A DNA stretch of 5,910 nucleotides from Planctomycetota bacterium. GTDB taxonomy: Bacteria; Planctomycetota; Planctomycetia; Pirellulales; Lacipirellulaceae. Below, in pieces: positions 1 through 4,875 of the stretch. The stretch covers positions 1 to 5,910 of the forward strand of contig JAJRUA010000095.1 of the NCBI GenBank assembly GCA_024278035.1, given 5' to 3'. Within the stretch, counting starts at the first letter, position 1. Every line of letters begins with the position of its first letter. The notes under the pieces were generated by a model. The model made no database searches. It was not told where the DNA came from and saw nothing but the letters and a program-made list of their open reading frames with translations. Both the position numbers and the translations under genes were made by a program.

Positions 1-101
1 CAACCGCGGTGAACGGCGTAGAGCGAGCCCCCGCACCAGGAACCGCCCCGGGTGGAATCGAGCGAGCCCCCGTGCCAACCATTGCACCGATTGAACTCTG
101 A
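1..101 (+). CDS. C-terminal tail of an upstream protein (5' end outside the window)
   Basis: An open frame enters from the left edge (first full codon at base 3) and ends at TGA 99-101. It gives about 32 residues: TAVNGVERAPAPG, then TAPGGIERAPVP, then TIAPIEL. The stretch is rich in Pro and Ala and contains the unit (V/I)ERAP(A/V)P twice, 13 residues apart. A DNA repeat that stays exactly in frame and ends in a stop suggests a real low-complexity C-terminal tail. The product is not recognisable from this piece. In genomes with topoisomerase VI the B subunit is often next to the A subunit, so this could be the end of a top6B gene, but nothing in the tail proves it. A chance open frame of this length is also possible. 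Confidence 0.4.
   Translation, partial: TAVNGVERAPAPGTAPGGIERAPVPTIAPIEL
21..77 (+). repeat. In-frame direct repeat, 18-bp units 39 bp apart
   Basis: GAGCGAGCCCCCGCACCA at 21-38 recurs as GAGCGAGCCCCCGTGCCA at 60-77, with two mismatches in 18 bases. The 39-bp period equals 13 codons, so the repeat encodes ERAP(A/V)P twice in the open frame that ends at 101. It probably reflects a short duplication within a Pro/Ala-rich protein tail. Confidence 0.6.
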
Positions 102-359
102 GATTTGTCAGGTCCCCAGCTTTTGACGACCTCAGGCCCCAGGAAACAGCGGGCCCCGGGGGGGGAATCACACTGTGAATCGCGGTAGGTAAATCGTTGC
201 GTGGTGGAACGGCAAGCGGATCGCTTCAATCGCTGGAGACTTCCAGGCAGGTCCAGGGATAGGCTCTAAGAAGTCTGTTCGGTAGGCTAGGCTAGCCAAT
301 GAATCCCACCTTTGCGACTCCGCGTCTCTGCGCAATACATTTTCTACGAACGACCTTTC
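102..359. other. Intergenic gap upstream of the topoisomerase VI A gene
   Basis: I see no convincing gene here. The stretch contains a GC block at 151-165 (GGGCCCC followed by eight G), a small dyad AAGCG-GAT-CGCTT at 214-226 and a GGCTA-rich patch at 285-297 that ends in the palindrome GGCTAGCC. No clear -35/-10 pair or T-tailed hairpin was found, although a promoter for the downstream gene could lie here. A long minus-strand open frame (971 down to 168) crosses the gap but mostly lies antisense to the topoisomerase gene and resembles no family I know. Confidence 0.5.
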
Positions 360-1514
360 ATGCCGAAGAAAAAACCTGCCCCGGCCCGTGTCAAAAAAAC
401 CCGCGTTAAGCTTACTGGCCGCGATAAGAAGACGATGGAATCGCTCGTTGGCCTTGCCGATGGGGTCGTAAAAGCGGCGACGAGTCGGCGTGATCCTTAC
501 GTCGATATCCCGAGCCGCACGTTGTCGAACGTAAAATACTCGCCGCGTAAGCGAATCCTGGAAATGGGCTCCGGCAAGAACCGACGGCATTTGTTCGACC
601 TCTCGCAGGCGAAGGCTTACATGCGGACGATGCTCGTCGCGAGCGGATGCAAGCGGCTTCTTGACGAAGGCAAAACGACCAGCCTTCGAGGCCTCTTCTA
701 CATGCTCAAGCATACGATCGAGAAGACCAAGGAAAACACCTTTGAGGTGCAGGGCGACTGCGATTCGATCATTGAAGACTCCGAAGTCTTGCTCAATTCC
801 ATACGCGAAGAATTGCACCTCTACGCTGAGAACCGTGGCGCGATGGTCGGAGCCATCACCCTCATCGACAAAGGAGACACGATCAATTGCAGTCGCATGG
901 GATCGGGCGGCTATGCGATTCCGTCGATCGTTGAGCCCGACGTCATTCAGCTCAGCCGAAAAGACTGCCATGCCAAGTTCATTTTACATGTCGAAAAAGG
1001 AACGGTCTGGCAACGGTTCAACGAAGACCGTTTTTGGGAGAAACACAACTGCATTCTCACCCACGGTGCGGGCCAACCGCCGCGTGGCGTACGCCGGTTG
1101 CTCCACCGAATGCACAACGAACTGAAACTGCCCATCTATTGCGTGCTGGATAACGACCCGTGGGGGTACTATATCTACAGCGTTATCAAGCAGGGATCGA
1201 TCAACTTGGCGTTCGAGTCGCAGCGGATGGCGATTCCCGATGCCAAGTACCTTGGCCTGCGGAGCATCGACTTCGATCGGTGCGAACTGAGCGAAGGGGT
1301 TAAGATTGCCCTGAATGAAAACGACCGCAAACGGGCCAAGCAAATCGCCCGCTACCCCTGGTTTGAGAAGAAACGCCCCTGGCAGGCAGAGATTCAGCGG
1401 ATGCTCAAAAACGATTTCAAGCTAGAAGTCGAATCGCTCATCTCGAAGGACATCAGCTATGTGACCGAGGTGTACGTGCCCGAGCGATTGGAAGCGAAAG
1501 ACTGGCTCGATTGA
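360..1514 (+). CDS. top6A: DNA topoisomerase VI subunit A (Spo11/Top6A family, type IIB)
   Basis: This 384-residue protein is the DNA-cleaving subunit of topoisomerase VI. With the B-subunit ATPase it makes a transient double-strand break and passes a second duplex through it. The N-terminus is basic (MPKKKPAPARVKKTRVK). A winged-helix (5Y-CAP) domain follows, with the motif SLRGLFYML; Tyr114 matches the catalytic tyrosine that forms the 5'-phosphotyrosyl bond. The Toprim domain has Glu212 in HVEKG, the GQPPRGVRR motif near 238-246, and DNDPWG with Asp264 and Asp266 as metal ligands. The length fits the archaeal A subunit (about 350-370). I chose ATG 360; a TTG at 312 would add 16 unlikely residues, and neither start has a clear Shine-Dalgarno site. 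Topo VI is mainly archaeal and eukaryotic (plants, Spo11) but is known from some bacteria, including planctomycetes. The ATPase subunit is not in the window. The gene is intact and converges on fabF. Confidence 0.93.
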   Translation: MPKKKPAPARVKKTRVKLTGRDKKTMESLVGLADGVVKAATSRRDPYVDIPSRTLSNVKYSPRKRILEMGSGKNRRHLFDLSQAKAYMRTMLVASGCKRLLDEGKTTSLRGLFYMLKHTIEKTKENTFEVQGDCDSIIEDSEVLLNSIREELHLYAENRGAMVGAITLIDKGDTINCSRMGSGGYAIPSIVEPDVIQLSRKDCHAKFILHVEKGTVWQRFNEDRFWEKHNCILTHGAGQPPRGVRRLLHRMHNELKLPIYCVLDNDPWGYYIYSVIKQGSINLAFESQRMAIPDAKYLGLRSIDFDRCELSEGVKIALNENDRKRAKQIARYPWFEKKRPWQAEIQRMLKNDFKLEVESLISKDISYVTEVYVPERLEAKDWLD

Positions 1515-1530
1515 TGGTCCCCGCGAGGGA

Positions 1531-1637
1531 GGCGAGCGGTGGGCGTAAGCCTGCCGACAGTCTTTTGCCGCGGATGCTTTGTCCAAGAGCACCATCGATC
1601 TTGAGTTCTCTCCGGTCGCTGACGCTCGCGGCTCGCC
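1531..1637. repeat. Inverted pair of REP-like palindromes between convergent genes
   Basis: The left unit (1531-1556, plus strand) begins GGCGAGCGG and carries GGGCGTAAGCC; it folds as CGGTGGGC-GTAA-GCCTGCCG with eight pairs, two of them G-T. The right unit (1612-1637, read on the minus strand) begins GGCGAGCCG and carries AGCGTCAGC. The two share 18 of 26 positions, including GGCGAGC at the start and the GCGTNAGC core, and lie head to head with 55 bases between them. The pair fills most of the 141-base gap between the stops of top6A and fabF. It could act as a bidirectional terminator or mRNA-end hairpin, although there is no U-tract. Its layout matches the larger doublet at 4734-4875. Confidence 0.6.
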
Positions 1638-1655
1638 ATTAGCCGCCTCCACTCG

Positions 1656-2945
1656 TCACACGCTTCCCGCGATTAGCGTCGCATTCTGCCCGCCGAAGCC
1701 AAAACTGTTCGACAGCACGGTCTTGCACGTCTTGTCGCGTGGTTCGTTCGGGATATAGTCCAAATCGCAATCGGGGTCGGGCGTTTCGTAGTTGATCGTC
1801 GGTGGCATTGTGCCTTGCTCTAAGACTTTGAGGCAGATGATAAGCTCCGTTGCACCGGCGGCAGCGATGAGGTGTCCCATCATGCTTTTGGTACTCGACG
1901 TGGGCGTCTTGTAAGCATGTTCGCCAAGGGCCTGTTTTAGGGCGAGCGATTCAACGCGGTCATTGACGCTGGTGCTTGTGCCATGGGCGTTGACGTAGTC
2001 GATTTCGTCGATGTTTCGGCCCGCTTCTTCGAGGGCGATCTTGAGGCAAGCAGTCGCACCGCGGCCCTCGGGATGGGTGTCGGTAATGCGGAAGGCATCG
2101 GCGGTTGCTCCGTAGCCGAGGATTTCGCCGTGGATGTGGGCACCGCGTGCCTTAGCGTGTTCGTACTCTTCAAGGACGACCATCGCTCCCCCCTCGCCAA
2201 GGATAAAACCATCGCGGTCGCGGTCGAACGGTCGGCTGGCACGCTCGGGCTCGTCATTTCGTTCGCTAAGAGCGGTGAGCAAATTAAAACCGGTGACGCC
2301 AAACGGATGGATCATGCTGTGGCAACCGCCTGAGAGCATCGCATCGGCATCGCCCCGACGGATGATGGCGGTCGCTTCGCCAATGGCCTGCGTGCTTGCG
2401 GCACAGGCGGTAAGGCAATTGGAGTTGGGGCCTTGGGCGTCGAACATCGCAGCTAGGTAGCCGGAGGGCATGTTCGGTTCTTGCTCAAGTTCAAGGCGTG
2501 GCTCAAGGCGTGTGATGCCCTCTTCGACAAATCGGGCGACATCCAGCTCGCCCTTTTCCATCGCAAGGGTCATCATTTTGCTGAACACGATGAAATCCTG
2601 CTGCCCTTCGCCGGCACCGAGATAAACGCCCAGGCGAGTTGGATCGACGGTGCCACCCTGGTTGGTCGTCGCGATGCCTGAGGCCTCGATCGCCTGCTTA
2701 GCTGCCCCAGCAGCGAACCGCGTGTGCCGACCTCGTTGGGCCCACGCTTCGGCCTCTTCGCCGACGGAGGTGATCGACCAATCGCGCACCTCGGCAGAGA
2801 TTTTGGTAGGAAACGCGCTCGCGTCGAATAGGGTGGTAGGGCGGACGGCACTCTTGCAAGCCATCAAGTTGGCCCAAAGCTCATCCACGGTGTGGCCAAG
2901 AGGGGTGACGCAACCCATTCCGGTAACAACAACTCGGCGACGCAT
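1656..2945 (-). CDS. fabF: Beta-ketoacyl-ACP synthase, FabF (KAS II) type
   Basis: This condensing enzyme extends an acyl chain by decarboxylative condensation with malonyl-ACP. From ATG 2945 the protein has 429 residues and starts MRRRVVVTGMGCVTPLG, the usual KAS II opening. The thiolase-fold catalytic triad is complete: Cys181 in TACAAS, His321 in NAHGTSTS and His358 in KSMMGHLIAAAGA, with Lys353 beside it. Its spacing (140, then 37) is that of E. coli FabF (163/303/340). The C-terminal SNSFGFGGQNA glycine-rich loop is also present. About 18 extra residues lie before the active cysteine, in the charged region around residues 130-160. A GTG at 3014 would add 23 residues translated from the repeat-containing leader and is unlikely to be the start. 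It is the last gene of the lipid cluster. The family is certain; its acyl specificity, and whether it is the housekeeping copy, cannot be read from the sequence. Confidence 0.95.
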   Translation of the reverse strand: MRRRVVVTGMGCVTPLGHTVDELWANLMACKSAVRPTTLFDASAFPTKISAEVRDWSITSVGEEAEAWAQRGRHTRFAAGAAKQAIEASGIATTNQGGTVDPTRLGVYLGAGEGQQDFIVFSKMMTLAMEKGELDVARFVEEGITRLEPRLELEQEPNMPSGYLAAMFDAQGPNSNCLTACAASTQAIGEATAIIRRGDADAMLSGGCHSMIHPFGVTGFNLLTALSERNDEPERASRPFDRDRDGFILGEGGAMVVLEEYEHAKARGAHIHGEILGYGATADAFRITDTHPEGRGATACLKIALEEAGRNIDEIDYVNAHGTSTSVNDRVESLALKQALGEHAYKTPTSSTKSMMGHLIAAAGATELIICLKVLEQGTMPPTINYETPDPDCDLDYIPNEPRDKTCKTVLSNSFGFGGQNATLIAGSV

Positions 2946-2954
2946 GATGGGAGA

Positions 2955-2975
2955 GGAGGAGGCTAGAGGCTGAGG
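2955..2975 (+). repeat. Degenerate heptamer array in the fabF leader
   Basis: Three adjacent 7-mers, GGAGGAG, GCTAGAG and GCTGAGG, lie 10-30 bases upstream of the fabF start. After a one-base slip, ACGGGAG (2977-2983) continues the pattern. The 12-mer GGCTAGAGGCTG at 2961-2972 is identical to the one at 3615-3626 in the previous gap of the same operon. On the mRNA this is the complementary CAGCCTCTAGCC, so it is not a Shine-Dalgarno sequence. Confidence 0.5.
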
Positions 2976-3020
2976 GACGGGAGAAAGAACGGCAAGGCCA
3001 AGGACCCTTTTCACCGTAGC

Positions 3021-3596
3021 CTAGGGCATCGCCCCAGGACAAGTAACGGGCAATCCGTAATCCTCAGGCCGCATCCGTGTCCCGTCTGCCTTTACACCAA
3101 CGGAAAAAACGCCGGTGGTTAGTAGCCAACGGGTAAGGTCTTTGGGGTCGAACAACCGTCGAGGAAGCCCCTTGCCGCCCTTGTCGCTGGAATCCGCTTC
3201 GGAGGCGGTGAGCCGGGCGAAGAAAATTTCAGCTTCGGAGTGAGGACGCTGGCCGTCAGGGCCGGTGACCACCCCTTTCACTTCGCACTGGGCACCCGCA
3301 TCCACCGTTCGACCAATCGTGGCGTGGTAGGCGATCGTCTCCCCTGGTCGAACGAGCCCTGTGAACGAGAGCCGAGTGAACTTAGCTAGTACGACCAATT
3401 CTCGGAACCCATACAATTCGCTCACAAGCAGGCCCGACGTCTGGGCCATCCCCTCAGCGATCAACGAGTTGGGCATCGCAGGATAGATGTCCCAGTGATC
3501 GTGAAGGAACTCATCCGACAACGTCACCCCCTTCACGCCAATCGCGTGGGAGCCGGCAACGTACTCGGTGAATTGATCGACCCAAAACCAGCGCAT
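3021..3596 (-). CDS. Diverged FabZ/FabA-like hotdog dehydratase with C-terminal extension
   Basis: This 191-residue protein has a hotdog fold over roughly residues 1-130. His34 in LHDHWDIYPAMP and Glu48 in IAEGMAQTSG are 14 residues apart, as are the catalytic His and Glu of FabZ, so 3-hydroxyacyl-ACP dehydration is plausible. The usual HFPGxPxMPG is altered to HWDIYPAMPN: the FPG and the final Gly are lost. The start (MRWFWVD...LSDEFLHDH) parallels the dehydratase at 4102-4599 (MRFWLLD...LSEEYLQDH), and both keep His34/Glu48, so the two look like paralogues. About 60 residues after 130 go beyond a standard FabZ; this part is rich in Lys, Arg and Gly and I do not recognise it. It lies 45 bases after the ACP gene and 75 before fabF. 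It could be a second dehydratase, a partner subunit of the first, or a hotdog protein with another acyl-ACP role. Confidence 0.8.
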   Translation of the reverse strand: MRWFWVDQFTEYVAGSHAIGVKGVTLSDEFLHDHWDIYPAMPNSLIAEGMAQTSGLLVSELYGFRELVVLAKFTRLSFTGLVRPGETIAYHATIGRTVDAGAQCEVKGVVTGPDGQRPHSEAEIFFARLTASEADSSDKGGKGLPRRLFDPKDLTRWLLTTGVFSVGVKADGTRMRPEDYGLPVTCPGAMP

Positions 3597-3601
3597 AAGA
3601 A

Positions 3602-3636
3602 AGGCGAGACCGAAGGCTAGAGGCTGTAGCGGGAAG
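3602..3636 (+). repeat. Five-unit degenerate heptamer array between the ACP and dehydratase genes
   Basis: Five consecutive 7-mers, AGGCGAG, ACCGAAG, GCTAGAG, GCTGTAG and CGGGAAG, all end in AG. They fill 35 of the 45 bases between the ACP stop and the next start. The array starts six bases upstream of the ATG at 3596, so it forms nearly the whole leader of that gene. Similar units occur at 2955-2975 and 4778-4812. Confidence 0.55.
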
Positions 3637-3641
3637 GAAAA

Positions 3642-4025
3642 TTAACCCAATTTGTGGGCGACGAAATTGCACATGTCTTGGACGGTGAGTTGCTTGCCCA
3701 GCTTTTGGACCTGAGGGTCTGCCTCAAACTTCGTGAGATCAGCAAATGGCATCCGCTCTTTGAGCTTGGTCATTCCCTCGGCATTGACTTTGCCGTCGGT
3801 GACGTAGTCGGTGTTGGTAAGCAAGTCTTCGGGGAAGAGCTCTCCGCGTTCGATCTTGATGTCGAACGATTTTTCCAAACGGAAAACAATATCCAAGAAG
3901 TCGATGCTCTCCGCATCCAGGTCACCTTGCAGGGTCGCCTCAGGCGTTACCTCATCGTCCTCAACGCCCAGTGCGTCGATGAGTGCCTCTTGTACCTTGG
4001 CAAAAATTTCTTCTTGAGTGGGCAT
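3642..4025 (-). CDS. Acyl carrier protein with an enlarged loop (127 residues)
   Basis: Acyl carrier proteins hold the growing acyl chain as a thioester on 4'-phosphopantetheine. The attachment site is Ser40 in DLDAESIDFLDI, a variant of the DSL motif with the usual acidic residues and following hydrophobic helix. Helix I (EEIFAKVQEALIDALG), helix II (SIDFLDIVFRLEKSF) and a final helix (TVQDMCNFVAHKLG) are recognisable. A normal ACP has about 75-80 residues; here some 40 extra, charged residues (about 72-112) are inserted before the last helix. Translation starts at ATG 4025 with no clear Shine-Dalgarno site. The gene lies between two dehydratase-like genes and ahead of fabF, so it is presumably the carrier used by those enzymes rather than a general housekeeping ACP. 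Modification would need a phosphopantetheinyl transferase, which is not in the window. Confidence 0.9.
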   Translation of the reverse strand: MPTQEEIFAKVQEALIDALGVEDDEVTPEATLQGDLDAESIDFLDIVFRLEKSFDIKIERGELFPEDLLTNTDYVTDGKVNAEGMTKLKERMPFADLTKFEADPQVQKLGKQLTVQDMCNFVAHKLG

Positions 4026-4073
4026 GACGTTTTTGGTCTCGTGCTAAATTGTTCTTAGGGAAAGGTAAGGGGG

Positions 4074-4107
4074 CCCGTACGTTACTAAGACCCGTACGCG
4101 ACTAAAC
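4074..4107 (+). repeat. 17-bp imperfect tandem duplication across a stop codon
   Basis: CCCGTACGTTACTAAGA (4074-4090) is followed directly by CCCGTACGCGACTAAAC (4091-4107), 13 of 17 identical. The second copy contains the stop codon of the dehydratase gene (TAG, 4104-4102); the first lies just past it. Each copy contains the palindrome CGTACG. Confidence 0.6.
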
Positions 4108-4599
4108 CGATAGCGATCGCGGAAGGATGTTCTGTTCGATAGTTTTTAGGTAACGGATCACATGGGCATCGACTTCGGCTTGCGAGGGGTCGGTGTCGGC
4201 TAGGTTGTATCGTTCGATAACGAGGCGGCCTGAGAGGGTCGGTTTGGTTTCGCCCGTGGAGTGGGTCACGGTCCCCTTGACCTTGAATGTGGCGTCGCGG
4301 TCGTCTTTTTTCAGCAATTCGACCGCTATCTTGAGTTGGGAGCCCGGGCGAACGAAGTCGGCGTATTTTATATTCTTTGCTTCTTTGAGTGAGACAATGC
4401 TATGGGCATAGGATTCGGTCAGTCGTAAGAGCCAAGCGGAGGCTTGCGTGGCGGCCTCCAGCATAAAGACCCCCGGCAAGACGGGGAACTCCGGGAAATG
4501 GTCCTGGAGGTACTCTTCGGAAAGGGAGACCTGCTTGGACCCCGTCAGCCGCTTGCCTGGCTCGAACTCATCAATCGTATCGAGTAGCCAGAATCGCAT
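4102..4599 (-). CDS. fabZ: 3-hydroxyacyl-ACP dehydratase, FabZ-like
   Basis: This 165-residue single hotdog-domain protein is expected to remove water from 3-hydroxyacyl-ACP to give trans-2-enoyl-ACP in the cytoplasm. The active-site stretch is well kept: DHFPEFPVLPGVFMLEAATQ, with His34 and Glu48 at the usual 14-residue spacing, followed by the RPGSQLKI strand near 84. It differs from classical FabZ in having a Glu where HFPG has Gly. The C-terminus after about 132 (NLADTDPSQAEVDAHVIRYLKTIEQ) is a short helical addition. It is the first gene of the lipid cluster, 56 bases downstream of the predicted transcription start, and lies 76 bases before the ACP gene. The family call is firm; the symbol marks function by family, and it need not be the housekeeping fabZ. 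Confidence 0.88.
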   Translation of the reverse strand: MRFWLLDTIDEFEPGKRLTGSKQVSLSEEYLQDHFPEFPVLPGVFMLEAATQASAWLLRLTESYAHSIVSLKEAKNIKYADFVRPGSQLKIAVELLKKDDRDATFKVKGTVTHSTGETKPTLSGRLVIERYNLADTDPSQAEVDAHVIRYLKTIEQNILPRSLSV

Positions 4600-4661
4600 T
4601 AGTCAGGGGGCTCACAAGTCGGACGGCAGAGGAAAGCGGGGCGAATAAAAGCGAATCTCCG

Positions 4662-4690
4662 ATTATACCCAGCCCCACGATCCGCCACAA
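4662..4690 (-). promoter_or_regulatory. Sigma-70-like promoter of the lipid cluster
   Basis: Read on the minus strand, TTGTGG (4690-4685) is followed by a 17-base spacer and a perfect TATAAT (4667-4662). The -35 matches TTGACA only in its TTG half. The expected start of transcription is near 4655, leaving a leader of about 56 bases before the ATG at 4599. The orientation and position suit the dehydratase-ACP-dehydratase-fabF genes. Confidence 0.6.
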
Positions 4691-4733
4691 CGCAGGCCCC
4701 CAGGCTATTTTCAGGCAAGCGACGGGCGACAGA

Positions 4734-4875
4734 AAGGTGAGCGGCGGGGCGTCAGCCCCCCGATAAGGGCGGGAAAAGCTGAAGGCTGAAGACGGTAGGC
4801 CGAAGACAAGAGGGGAAGTGGGATATCTGCCTTTCCGCCTTTATCGGGGGGCTAAATGCCCGCACCGCTCACCTT
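4734..4875. repeat. Inverted doublet of REP-like palindromes (REPIN-like) with a heptamer core
   Basis: The left arm (4734-4772) and the right arm (4835-4875, read on the minus strand) are imperfect inverted copies about 40 bases long. The outer AAGGTGAGCGG and the inner AGCCCCCCGATAA are identical in both; the centre differs. The left arm folds by itself as CGG-c-GGGGC, loop GTCA, GCCCCCG, with one bulged C. About 62 bases separate the arms. The right edge coincides with the sufS stop codon (TAA 4876-4874). The layout matches the doublet at 1531-1637 and the REP doublets known from other bacteria. It may help terminate sufS transcription. Confidence 0.7.
4778..4812 (+). repeat. Five-unit heptamer array inside the REP doublet
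   Basis: Five consecutive 7-mers, GCTGAAG, GCTGAAG, ACGGTAG, GCCGAAG and ACAAGAG, all end in AG; the first two are identical. They occupy the spacer between the two inverted REP-like arms. The pattern is the same as in the gaps at 3602-3636 and 2955-2975. Confidence 0.6.

Noticed and set aside
145..166. GC-rich block as terminator or G-quadruplex
   Set aside because: Only one long G-run is present, with no further G-tracts in register and no T-tract.
312..359. TTG start for the topoisomerase VI A gene
   Set aside because: The 16 extra residues do not resemble the family; ATG 360 begins a typical basic N-terminus.
168..971. Long minus-strand open frame (267 codons)
   Set aside because: It lies antisense to most of the N-terminal half of top6A, whose catalytic motifs are unmistakable, and its translation shows no family motif. 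Long antisense frames are common in this base composition.
984..1343. Minus-strand open frame of 119 codons
   Set aside because: Entirely antisense to the Toprim domain of top6A; no recognisable motif.
1531..1637. Rho-independent terminator between top6A and fabF
   Set aside because: The hairpins are GC-rich but no T-run follows on either strand, so I list the structure as a repeat and not as a terminator.
1983..2460. Plus-strand open frames of 108-116 codons
   Set aside because: Antisense to fabF over its active-site region; they are shadows of a well-conserved gene.
2946..3014. GTG start giving a 23-residue N-terminal extension on FabF
   Set aside because: The extension would be translated from the heptamer-containing leader, and the family begins at MRRRVVVTGMG. 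ATG 2945 is preferred.
3654..4058. Plus-strand open frame of 134 codons over the ACP gene
   Set aside because: It mirrors the ACP in antisense; the ACP has a clear phosphopantetheine site.
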